From Saprospiraceae bacterium (GTDB taxonomy: Bacteria; Bacteroidota; Bacteroidia; Chitinophagales; Saprospiraceae), in assembly GCA_020850225.1 (NCBI GenBank), contig JADZFD010000073.1, positions 1 to 54,789 on the forward strand: a stretch of 54,789 nucleotides of DNA, read 5' to 3'. Position numbers and translations under genes: made by a program. The notes under the pieces were generated by a model. It did no database searches and was not told the DNA's origin. It saw only the letters and a program-made list of their open reading frames with translations. This document shows, piece by piece, positions 18,607 through 27,069 of this stretch. Position 1 is the first letter of the stretch, and each line of letters starts with the position of its first letter.

Positions 18607-19095
18607 ATGACAAGCTCACCTGATAAAATTGAAGAAATCGTATCTGAAGTAAAAGCGATATTTACGTCCCATCTGGAAAAATTTGCTCTTCGTAAAACAC
18701 CGGAGCGCTATGCTATTCTTGAAGAAATATACAGGCGCAATGATCACTTTGATGCAGAAGCACTCTATATACATATGAAAAATCAAAATTACAGGGTGAG
18801 CAGAGCTACGGTATATAACACACTCGAGTTGCTGAGTAGCTGTGATTTGATAACAAAACATCAGTTTGGAAAGAATCTGGCACAGTATGAAAAAGCTTAT
18901 GGATTTAAACAACACGACCACCTGATATGCCTGGATTGCGGTGAAGTTCTGGAATTTTGTGATCCGCGCATCCAACAGATAAAAACTATGGTTGGAGATA
19001 TCCTCGGCTTCGAAATAACGTACCATTCTTTGAGCCTCTATGGCAAATGTAAGCAAAAATCATGTGACTTACACAATTCAAAATCCAAACTTTAA
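18607..19095 (+). CDS. fur: Fur-family metal-dependent regulator
   Basis: 162-residue DNA-binding repressor of the Fur family, using a metal (probably iron) as co-repressor. The ATG at 18607 is chosen; an in-frame TTG at 18589 overlaps the Rel stop and is unlikely. The winged helix includes [18 protein letters not shown] and [15 protein letters not shown]. Metal sites are [15 protein letters not shown] (His and first Cys pair) and the C-terminal CKQKSC pair of the structural zinc site. Subgroup (Fur, Zur or PerR) cannot be told with confidence; Fur fits best. Coupling to rel is unusual and may simply be co-transcription. Confidence 0.88.
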   Translation: MTSSPDKIEEIVSEVKAIFTSHLEKFALRKTPERYAILEEIYRRNDHFDAEALYIHMKNQNYRVSRATVYNTLELLSSCDLITKHQFGKNLAQYEKAYGFKQHDHLICLDCGEVLEFCDPRIQQIKTMVGDILGFEITYHSLSLYGKCKQKSCDLHNSKSKL

Positions 19096-19674
19096 CCCCA
19101 TAATCAGTATTTTGCTCTATTTTTTATACAGTATTGTTTATTGTAATCTGTAATTTGTTTGTGTACAATGTGTTGTATATGTATCGATATGTATTATATA
19201 TTATATAAATGTATAATTTGATGCATTTTTTCATTTAGTATATAGAAATTTTATAATTTATAATAACCACACAATAAGAATAATATAAGTTATGTATAAA
19301 AATATATGTATTTTTTTATATTAAAATTTTTTTTTATGTGTAACTGCCTATATCTTTGCCTTTGAATAGCGTGAGAAACTATTCACGAACCTTATAGAAC
19401 TTGATAATCTGAGAATAGAATATACAACCTTCATGTATTGCTATTAATCTAAACCCTGCATATATTGCAGGTCAGTACCATCAGCTTATATATTATTATA
19501 AGTACTTTTTGTTTTTTTACAACCTTAGAATAGAATAGATCCAAAAGAGATAAGAGCGTCAATAGCTTTTATGTTTTTCTTAACCTTAGACGTTACAGGG
19601 TAGGAGTGTATTTGACATTCGACATGCCCCATAACAGTAAAAATTATTTTTTTAAAACTCAAAATTTGGATCTC
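19096..19674. other. Long AT-rich leader/intergenic region before the giant T9SS protein
   Basis: About 580 bp without a gene. It contains a TATCTTTG -7 box (19351-19358), then a short hairpin (GAATAG at 19364-19369 with CTATTC at 19379-19384). The 11-mer AGAATAGAATA occurs twice (19412 and 19527), and AACCTTA occurs three times (around 19388, 19521 and 19582). If transcription starts near 19364 the 5' leader is about 300 nt. No open frame of note. Confidence 0.5.
19351..19358 (+). promoter_or_regulatory. Candidate -7 box (TATCTTTG) of the giant surface protein gene
   Basis: TATCTTTG is an exact TAnnTTTG match. There is no TTG at the usual upstream distance, since the spacer there is an oligo-T tract. 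The hairpin starting 6 nt downstream would lie at the very 5' end of the transcript. Confidence 0.45.
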
Positions 19675-22600
19675 ATGAATGAATTCAATTCAACACGTTT
19701 CAGTTCGTTTATCAAACTATTCAGTTTGGTTCTAGGACTTTCATTAGCGTCCATGTCATCTGCACTTGCTCAGGTTCCGTCATGTGCATGTCATGGCGCT
19801 ATCCAATTGTCCGTTGATGATAACTGTCAGGCAATCGTTTCTGCCAGTTCGATTTTAGCGGATGGTTCAACTTGTGGAGGCGTTGCAGGCGCTATCGTTA
19901 CTTTGATGAAAACACCAACTAGTGGTATTATAGCTACTGGTGTTGAAGAAGCTGTTTTTAATGATGCTTATTTGTATATAGGTAAAACAATATACGGAAA
20001 GGTTACAGATGCTAATGGAGTTAACTCCTGTTGGACTACAATAAATGTAGAAGATAAGATGAAGCCAAGATGGGTAAGAACAACACCGGATACGATTGTT
20101 ACAATCTGTCCTGCTATAGGTTCGTTTTTGCCAGAGGCAACAGACAATTGTCACCCACCTAAAATATTTCAGGTGAGTGAAGAAATTATTGTAAATAAAT
20201 GTGACAGACCGGACTTGTTTGCTGGTCCGGATACATTGAAACTGATTAAAAAATCATACAGAGCAATTGACGAATCAGGTAATATCTCTGAAACAGATTG
20301 TGTCGTTTGGATATATGTAGTTACGCTGAGTGTTGAAAACCTGATTGGTGTTAAAAATGTCCAATTGGAATGTGATGCGCCATATGCAAAGATCCCTTCA
20401 GGACCTTTTGCAGGTCATCCATCTCCTACTGACATAGGTACATTGATAGGATCGGGTGTTCCATCGTTACACGCATGGTATCCAACAACCAGAGGTGCCG
20501 GAAAAGTGGATGTGAATCCAATCAATGGTAATCTCAGATTGACCGGTGGAACAGATGCCGGTACGAGTCCGGGTATGGGAGCTCAATTGTGTTTTACAGC
20601 TAATGCCGACGGTACTGTTTCATTTGACTGGTCTGCAATCATGCAGGGATCTATTCCTCCTCCGGGTAATTTCAACGGTGATCATGCGCGATACAGGATA
20701 GGTTCCGGTGCTTGGGTTAACATCACATCCGCAGGACCTGGTACTGTAGGTCAGAATGGAACAATTACAGGTCTTTCAATACTGAAAGGTGAAGAATTCT
20801 GTTTCAGAGTAAGAACAGACAACAATGCAAGATGGACAGAACTGATGGTGAGTAATTTCCAGGGACCAATAGATGCAGCAATTCCACTCAATCCGGATGT
20901 TACGGATTTGTGTGATATATATGTGACGTATGAAGATGTAGAATTTCCTGAAGTGAAGTGTGTAAAGAAAATTATGCGTACATGGAAGATACTGGAATGG
21001 CAAAATTGTACAAGCAGATATGTTGAGTTTGTACAAATTATAGAAATAGTTGACTCTAAAGCACCGGTTATTTCAAAACTTGATCGTTATTATGAATCAT
21101 CTACCAACGGTCATAGTTGTGAAGGGTTGTTCAGATTGCCTAAGCCTGCATTGACAGACAATTGCAGTTCAAATCTTAAATATGATGTAACTTATCCTGG
21201 TGGATTCATCAAAGGAGCTAAAGTTACGGATACGGATCGGTTTATTGCACTTCCTGTAGGTTGTAATGAAGTTACAATTACTGCTTTTGACGGTTGTTTG
21301 AATCAATCAACATTCAATTTTGTAGTTGAAGTTACTGATAATACACCACCGGTAGCTGTTTGTGATCAGAATACTGTAATCGGTTTGACAACAAATGGTC
21401 AGGCATGGGTACATGCATCATCTTTTGATGATGGCAGTTATGATGATTGTGCTCTTAGCATGATGCTGGTAAGAAGAATGGTGCCAGGATGTGAGCCATG
21501 TGCAGTTCCGATCTTCCCTGACTATACATATCTTGGGGAATTTGTTAATGCTGGTTCAACAAAACCACATTACTACTATATGTCTAAGACCAAGACATCC
21601 CCGAATGTAGCATTTAAAACAGCTGCAGCTATGGGAGGATATGTGGTTGCAATAAATAACGCAACAGAAGATGCATGGGTATACTCCAAAGTTCAGGAGT
21701 GGAAATTAAAATCAGATTATCTGATTGGATTAAGAGATATTAAAAAATATGGGCAACATACATGGGTAAGTGGAGAATCCAGTACTTACAGAAACTGGAC
21801 AACGGGTTCACCTACTAATACAACTGAATATGCTGCTGTTAAGGATGCTTTTGGTACATGGTATGATTTTAGTACAGTCTCATGTGATGCGAATGAATAT
21901 TATTACGTGGTTGAAATAGCAGATCCTTGTGGATTTAATTCAGGTGCTTTATTCTGCTGTTCAGATGTAGCATTGGGAGCACAGATGGTGCAGTTAAGAG
22001 TGATTGATAAATCCGGTAACTGGAATGATTGTATGGTCAATGCAATAGTACAAGACAAATTGCCACCATCTATAGTTTGTCCGGCAGATCAGACAGTTCA
22101 TTGCGATGATTATTTTGATGTTGCCAAACTAAGAGAAACCTTTGGATGGCCGGTTACTTTTGATAATTGTGATCCGATTAAGGTCGTTACAGATTCTATA
22201 GTTGATTTGAATAGTTGCAGAATAGGAACTATAACAAGAACCTTTACAGCTACCGATCCAGGAGGTCGTACAGCTACATGTACACAGAAAATTACAGTTT
22301 TACCAAGCAGGTTGTTTGCTATGACTGAAGACAGATGGCCGGTAGATCACTTGTCAGTTGAAGGATGTGAAAATCCGAATGATCCGAAATTTGGTCCTGA
22401 CTTTATGGGACGTCCGGATTTGACAACGGATAATATATGTTCTCTTGTTGGAGCACAGTACGAAGATCAGGTGTTTTATTTCAATAATGGTGCAGGTGAA
22501 GCTTGTTTCAAGATACTAAGACACTGGACAGTATTGGATTGGTGTAACTATCAGGTATCCACAGGTGGTGGTCATATTTATCAGGAGTGGAAACATACTC

Positions 22601-24516
22601 AGATTATTATGGTGTCTGACAGAAACAAACCAATTATTCTCTCAGGATGTGATTACCAGTCAGTATGTACATATGATCCTAAGTGTCAGGAAGGATATAT
22701 TGAAATGACCGCTACAGCTACAGATGTATGTACTGAACAATTAACTTACAATTATAAGGTTTATCTAAATGGTAGCAGCTCTTTCGACCCTAGGTTCTCA
22801 AAATCAGGATTAGCTACTGTTACACAGAACAGAATAAATGTTGCCAATGCCAGTGGTACTTATCCTATTGGAAAACATAAAATAGTATGGTCTTTCGAGG
22901 ACAGATGTGGTAATGTGACAAGCTGTACTAAAGATTTTACTATCTCTAATTGTAAGGCACCAACACCTTATTGTATCAATGGTCTGGCTACAAGTCTGAT
23001 GCCAATGAACGGAGGAGGAATGGTTGAAATATGGGCATCCGATTTTGATAAAGGAAGCAGCCATCCTTGCGGATACACTATTTACCATTCATTTGAACCT
23101 ATGTCTCTGGATAAAGATGGCAATTTAGTTCAAAAGAAAAACCGTATTTTTACATGTGACAGCTTAGGCAAACGTGACGTAAGGGTTTATGTTGGCGTAT
23201 TGACACCTTCAGGTGAATTGATACAGGATTACTGTACTACGTTTATTACTGTTCAGGACAATCAAAAAATTTGTCCTAAGAAGGATAGCCTTGTAGTAAG
23301 TGGTTCGATTACCAATGCTGCCAACAAGCCTGTTAAAGATGTTCTGGTATCGTTGGAAGGTTCTGAATTGAACATGTTAACATCCGATAATGGTACATTC
23401 AATTTTGCTAAGGTTACAAAAGGAGGAAGTTATATACTGAGACCTCAGAAGAAAGATGATTATATGAATGGTGTATCTACACTGGATATAGTACACATTC
23501 AGCGTCATATTCTGGGTATTGAGAAGATGAATACCGGTTATAAGATGATAGCTGCTGATGTTAATAACGACCAGAAAGTTACAGCAAGTGATCTTACTGA
23601 ATTGAGAAAGCTGATACTGGGTGTTACAGATTCTTTTGTAAGTAATGATTCATGGAAATTCTATGATAAATCTTATAACTTCAAGGATGAATCAACTGCT
23701 GAATCCGAAATTCTACCTTTGGCTTACAGTCTGGATAATATACAGGATAATCAGATAGTCGATTTCAGAGCGGTTAAGATTGGTGATGTGGATAACAGCG
23801 CCGTTGCTAATGCCAATGATGTGGCAACAGTTAACAGATCATCAGACCGTTTACATCTTGCTATAGAAAATCAGAAATTTGTAAAGGGACAATCCATTGA
23901 AGTACCTGTATATCTGACAAATAACGCCGATGTAACCGGATTCCAGTTTACATTAAACTTCGATAATGAGATGTTTAACCTTGAAGCAATCAACAGTCCG
24001 TTGGCTGGAGTTACAGACAATAACTTTGGATTTACCAGATTAAGTGAAGGAAGAATTGCGGTATCTTACAATAAAGAGAAAGCAATGAATTTGGAACAAG
24101 GTGCAAAGGTATTGGTAGTGACTTTGAAGGCTAAAGCTGATGGTAATCTGAATAATGCATTGAATGTGGGTTCAGAGATTACCAAAGCAGAGGCTTATGA
24201 TGCTGATTTGAATGTTATGCATGTTGATCTTCAGTTGGAAGAAAGAAATACTGATAATATAGTCTTGTATCAGAACACACCAAACCCATTCAAGTCAACA
24301 ACAAGTATTGGATTTGAATTGCCTCAGACTTCAGATGTTACCATCACAATTTATGATATGACAGGTAAAACACTGAAAGTAGTGAGTCAGAACTTTGGTA
24401 AAGGATTCAATACTGTAGAAATCAACAAGCAAGAACTGGGAGCTGCAGGTGTATTGTATTACACAATGGAGTCAGGCGACTTCAAAGCAACCAGAAAGAT
24501 GGTAGTAATAGAATAG
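19675..24516 (+). CDS. Giant T9SS-secreted surface protein with C-type lectin, dockerin and cohesin-like modules
   Basis: 1613 residues from the ATG at 19675, chosen because a signal peptide (h-region LFSLVLGLSL, cleavage SALA-Q) starts there; in-frame starts at 19606 (GTG) and 19624 (ATG) would lengthen it by up to 23 residues. The middle is a series of Cys-containing immunoglobulin/HYR-like modules (patterns such as DNTPPVAVCDQ, ATDNCHPP, FDDGSYDDC). A C-type-lectin-like domain lies at about 617-755 (YLIGLRDIKKYGQHTWVSG, NWTTGSPTN). A dockerin-type calcium motif, DVNNDQKVTASDLTELRKLI, is near 1295, after a carboxypeptidase-regulatory-like domain. A cohesin-like beta domain spans about 1392-1525. 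The C-terminus (LYQNTPNPFKSTTSI to KMVVIE) is a type A T9SS sorting domain, so it is exported and probably anchored or released at the surface. Adhesion or matrix function is inferred. Confidence 0.88.
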   Translation: MNEFNSTRFSSFIKLFSLVLGLSLASMSSALAQVPSCACHGAIQLSVDDNCQAIVSASSILADGSTCGGVAGAIVTLMKTPTSGIIATGVEEAVFNDAYLYIGKTIYGKVTDANGVNSCWTTINVEDKMKPRWVRTTPDTIVTICPAIGSFLPEATDNCHPPKIFQVSEEIIVNKCDRPDLFAGPDTLKLIKKSYRAIDESGNISETDCVVWIYVVTLSVENLIGVKNVQLECDAPYAKIPSGPFAGHPSPTDIGTLIGSGVPSLHAWYPTTRGAGKVDVNPINGNLRLTGGTDAGTSPGMGAQLCFTANADGTVSFDWSAIMQGSIPPPGNFNGDHARYRIGSGAWVNITSAGPGTVGQNGTITGLSILKGEEFCFRVRTDNNARWTELMVSNFQGPIDAAIPLNPDVTDLCDIYVTYEDVEFPEVKCVKKIMRTWKILEWQNCTSRYVEFVQIIEIVDSKAPVISKLDRYYESSTNGHSCEGLFRLPKPALTDNCSSNLKYDVTYPGGFIKGAKVTDTDRFIALPVGCNEVTITAFDGCLNQSTFNFVVEVTDNTPPVAVCDQNTVIGLTTNGQAWVHASSFDDGSYDDCALSMMLVRRMVPGCEPCAVPIFPDYTYLGEFVNAGSTKPHYYYMSKTKTSPNVAFKTAAAMGGYVVAINNATEDAWVYSKVQEWKLKSDYLIGLRDIKKYGQHTWVSGESSTYRNWTTGSPTNTTEYAAVKDAFGTWYDFSTVSCDANEYYYVVEIADPCGFNSGALFCCSDVALGAQMVQLRVIDKSGNWNDCMVNAIVQDKLPPSIVCPADQTVHCDDYFDVAKLRETFGWPVTFDNCDPIKVVTDSIVDLNSCRIGTITRTFTATDPGGRTATCTQKITVLPSRLFAMTEDRWPVDHLSVEGCENPNDPKFGPDFMGRPDLTTDNICSLVGAQYEDQVFYFNNGAGEACFKILRHWTVLDWCNYQVSTGGGHIYQEWKHTQIIMVSDRNKPIILSGCDYQSVCTYDPKCQEGYIEMTATATDVCTEQLTYNYKVYLNGSSSFDPRFSKSGLATVTQNRINVANASGTYPIGKHKIVWSFEDRCGNVTSCTKDFTISNCKAPTPYCINGLATSLMPMNGGGMVEIWASDFDKGSSHPCGYTIYHSFEPMSLDKDGNLVQKKNRIFTCDSLGKRDVRVYVGVLTPSGELIQDYCTTFITVQDNQKICPKKDSLVVSGSITNAANKPVKDVLVSLEGSELNMLTSDNGTFNFAKVTKGGSYILRPQKKDDYMNGVSTLDIVHIQRHILGIEKMNTGYKMIAADVNNDQKVTASDLTELRKLILGVTDSFVSNDSWKFYDKSYNFKDESTAESEILPLAYSLDNIQDNQIVDFRAVKIGDVDNSAVANANDVATVNRSSDRLHLAIENQKFVKGQSIEVPVYLTNNADVTGFQFTLNFDNEMFNLEAINSPLAGVTDNNFGFTRLSEGRIAVSYNKEKAMNLEQGAKVLVVTLKAKADGNLNNALNVGSEITKAEAYDADLNVMHVDLQLEERNTDNIVLYQNTPNPFKSTTSIGFELPQTSDVTITIYDMTGKTLKVVSQNFGKGFNTVEINKQELGAAGVLYYTMESGDFKATRKMVVIE

Positions 24517-24550
24517 ATTTTCTATAAAGAATTTTACTGTTTTTGGGATG

Positions 24551-24591
24551 GGACCCCACTTCGAAAAGTCGGAGGGGGTTCTCTTTTTTTA
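24551..24591 (+). terminator. Rho-independent terminator after the giant protein gene
   Basis: ACCCC-A-CTTCGA pairs with TCGGAG-GGGGT around the loop AAAG, and TCTTTTTTT follows. It lies 35 nt after the stop codon, on the same strand. Confidence 0.85.
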
Positions 24592-24661
24592 TATAAGTTA
24601 CAGATTATCAATAGTAATTATGTAAATTATATAGGTTTCTTTAGGCTTAGATACGGATCAT

Positions 24662-24692
24662 TTTGAATTTTAATCATTAAAGACTAAATTTG
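24662..24692 (+). promoter_or_regulatory. Promoter of the CoA-transferase A gene (TTTG - 19 nt - TAAATTTG)
   Basis: TTTG (24662-24665) and TAAATTTG (24685-24692) are separated by exactly 19 nt, a full match to the Bacteroidota -33/-7 promoter. The ATG at 24710 follows 17 nt later, giving a very short leader. Confidence 0.75.
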
Positions 24693-24709
24693 CATTAAAA
24701 TTTATAAGC

Positions 24710-25411
24710 ATGATTTCTAAAAAGGTAAATTCTGTTGAAGATGCATTTATCGGACTTACCGATAATATGACGCTAATGGTTGGTGGTTTTGGTCTTTGCG
24801 GTATACCCGAAAACTCCATAACGTATCTGCGTGATAATAATATCAAAGGATTAACTTGTATTTCCAATAATGCCGGTGTAGATGATTTTGGACTTGGACT
24901 TCTGTTACAGAGGAAGCAAATCAAAAAAATGATAGCATCTTACGTAGGTGAGAATGATGAATTTGAGCGACAGATGTTAAGTGGTGAATTAGAAGTCGAA
25001 TTGGTGCCTCAGGGTACGTTAGCGGAGAGATGCCGGGCAGCTCAGGTAGGTATTCCTGCTTTTTTTACACCAGCCGGCTATGGTACAGAAGTGGCAGCAA
25101 ATAAAGAAGCACGTGAATTTAATGGTAAAATGTATGTAATGGAGGAAGCTTTTAAAGCTGATTTTGCCATTGTTAAAGCCTGGAAAGGCGATGAAGCCGG
25201 CAACCTTATTTTTAAAGGTACAGCAAGAAACTTTAATCCTTGCATGTGTGGTGCTGCAAAAATCACGGTTGCTGAAGTAGAGGAATTGGTGCCATTGGGT
25301 TCTTTAGATCCGAATTTTATACATATACCGGGTATATTCGTTCAACGGATTTTTGAAGGGGAAAAGTACGAAAAACGCATTGAACAAAGAACTGTAAGAC
25401 CACGGCCTTAA
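24710..25411 (+). CDS. scoA: 3-oxoacid CoA-transferase, subunit A
   Basis: Alpha subunit of a succinyl-CoA:3-oxoacid CoA-transferase, which moves CoA between succinyl-CoA and acetoacetate in ketone-body and fatty-acid use. The 233 residues fit the family. Diagnostic stretches are [15 protein letters not shown] near the N-terminus, [29 protein letters not shown], and [12 protein letters not shown]. The catalytic Glu is in subunit B, so this protein alone is not expected to be active. No scoB is adjacent: the neighbour is folP on the other strand. The stop codon overlaps the stop of folP in a shared TTAA, so there is no room for a terminator between them. Confidence 0.93.
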   Translation: MISKKVNSVEDAFIGLTDNMTLMVGGFGLCGIPENSITYLRDNNIKGLTCISNNAGVDDFGLGLLLQRKQIKKMIASYVGENDEFERQMLSGELEVELVPQGTLAERCRAAQVGIPAFFTPAGYGTEVAANKEAREFNGKMYVMEEAFKADFAIVKAWKGDEAGNLIFKGTARNFNPCMCGAAKITVAEVEELVPLGSLDPNFIHIPGIFVQRIFEGEKYEKRIEQRTVRPRP

Positions 25412-26244
25412 GGAGCCATTTCAATTGCATTGTATAGTTTTACACATTCGGCAGCTTCCCTGACATCATGGACTCTCAGGATGCTGGCACCTTGTTGTAA
25501 TGCATACAGGTTCAGTGCCGATGTTCCGTTTAAAGCTGCCTCAGGAGTAGTACCAAGTGTTTTCCAGATCATGGATTTACGGGACAATCCGGCAAGTACC
25601 GGAATATCAAGCATTCTGAAAATGCCAAGATGTTTTAGAAGTGAAAAGTTATGTTCATTCGTTTTGCCAAATCCGAATCCGGGGTCAATAATTACATCTT
25701 TTATTCCGGCTTTCCGGGCATCAATTACCTTGTTTTTCAGGTACGTTAATATGTCAAGGACAACATCCGTGTATTCCGGGTTTTTTTGCATATTATCAGG
25801 AAGTCCTTTCATATGCATCATGATATAAGGAATATTAAGTTTGGCTACGGTATGCATCATTTCACTATCATATGAACCGGCTGAGATATCATTGATCATG
25901 TCAGCACCGTACGATACTGCGTCCGCTGCAACGCTGCTATGTAGAGTGTCTACAGAAACAATAGCCTCTGGAAATGATTTTTTTATGTGTAGCAAGGTAT
26001 TGTTGATGACTTCTTTTTCAAGTAACGGATCCGATACAGGTGACCCGGGTTTACTTGTCATATATCCGATATCTATTATATCTGCCCCTTCTGAGAGCAT
26101 TGTCTCAGTTTTTTGTAAAGTAGTATAGATGGAATCACTTCTGGAACCTGAATAAAAAGATGCATCATTCAGATTTATGATGCCCATTATCAGAGGCGAA
26201 CGCAGGGAAAGTAGCTTTCCGTTACAATTAATAGTGCTTTGCAT
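25408..26244 (-). CDS. folP: Dihydropteroate synthase (divergent active-site loops)
   Basis: Joins 4-aminobenzoate to dihydropterin pyrophosphate in folate synthesis. It has 278 residues, the normal size. Well-kept motifs are [49 protein letters not shown], and [10 protein letters not shown] near the end. The two flexible loops differ from the usual form. Loop 1, normally NVTPDSF, is NLNDASF at 24-30 (the metal-binding Asn is kept). Loop 2, normally GGxSTRPG, reads GYMTSKPG at 60-67, with Lys in place of Arg. These loops shape the pterin and pABA sites, so substrate handling or sulfonamide response may differ. The gene is probably functional. A TACCTTTG box (26278-26271) is a candidate -7 element. 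Confidence 0.88.
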   Translation of the reverse strand: MQSTINCNGKLLSLRSPLIMGIINLNDASFYSGSRSDSIYTTLQKTETMLSEGADIIDIGYMTSKPGSPVSDPLLEKEVINNTLLHIKKSFPEAIVSVDTLHSSVAADAVSYGADMINDISAGSYDSEMMHTVAKLNIPYIMMHMKGLPDNMQKNPEYTDVVLDILTYLKNKVIDARKAGIKDVIIDPGFGFGKTNEHNFSLLKHLGIFRMLDIPVLAGLSRKSMIWKTLGTTPEAALNGTSALNLYALQQGASILRVHDVREAAECVKLYNAIEMAP

Positions 26245-26270
26245 TACCTGCCTTTTTATTAAATTAAGAA

Positions 26271-26278
26271 CAAAGGTA
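26271..26278 (-). promoter_or_regulatory. Candidate -7 box (TACCTTTG) of folP
   Basis: On the minus strand TACCTTTG matches TAnnTTTG and ends 26 nt upstream of the folP ATG. No TTG lies 19-21 nt further upstream, so the call is weak. Confidence 0.35.
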
Positions 26279-26365
26279 TTATAATCCGAAATACTTTCGG
26301 TATCTATTCAAATAAACCAATACATATCAGAGATGTTTCTTAATTAAGTATGAAATGTATATAAA

Positions 26366-26956
26366 ATGAAAAAATTGGATGTAGATTTTTGGGATACAAA
26401 ACATGCAATCGGAGATACACCATGGCAGCTTGATCAACCATCACCACCGATAATAGCATACTTATCACAAATACAAAAGAAGGATTTGCGAATTTTAATA
26501 CCTGGTGCTGGTCAAGGTTACGAATTGGATTATTTAATGCAGAATGGATTTACAGATGTTCTTGTATGTGACTTATCCAGCCATGCTATAGAGCGATTGA
26601 AAGACAGAGTAGGAGATAACCCATCCGTACATTATTATGTTGGTGACTTTTTTGATTTGACAGGCAAATATGACCTTGTACTTGAACAGACATTTTTTTG
26701 TGCTTTGAATCCTCAATTGAGATTAGCCTATTTGAATAAGATGCATGAAATTTTGAATGTAAATGGAAAATTGGTTGGTTTACTATTCGCATCTGAATTC
26801 CCATTTGAAGGACCACCCTTTGGAGGTGACATAAATGCGTATAAGTCATTATTCGAAAAAAAACTACATATTAAAACGATGAATATGTGTTATAATTCCG
26901 TCAAACCAAGATTGGGTAATGAATTATTTTTTATTTGTCAAAAAATTATTAATTAG
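26366..26956 (+). CDS. TPMT-like SAM-dependent methyltransferase
   Basis: 196-residue class I methyltransferase related to thiopurine S-methyltransferase. The N-terminus (VDFWDTKHAIGDTPWQLD) is the TPMT-type lid. The SAM-binding motif is LRILIPGAGQGYELDYL, followed by VLVCDLSSHAIERLKD. The loop FPFEGPPFGG is the family's active-site motif. The acceptor is probably a thiol, selenium, arsenic or halide-type small molecule, but this cannot be decided from sequence. It stands alone, divergent from folP, and the M23 peptidase follows on the same strand after 113 nt. Confidence 0.85.
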   Translation: MKKLDVDFWDTKHAIGDTPWQLDQPSPPIIAYLSQIQKKDLRILIPGAGQGYELDYLMQNGFTDVLVCDLSSHAIERLKDRVGDNPSVHYYVGDFFDLTGKYDLVLEQTFFCALNPQLRLAYLNKMHEILNVNGKLVGLLFASEFPFEGPPFGGDINAYKSLFEKKLHIKTMNMCYNSVKPRLGNELFFICQKIIN

Positions 26957-27069
26957 CAAAATTTAACATTTTTTTTTTGGATTATATGAATGTTGGGTAT
27001 ATCTTGCGGTGTCTTAATCGACAAGAGAGAAAATTTCCGAGATTTAATAAACCGTAAACCTTATTTGTT

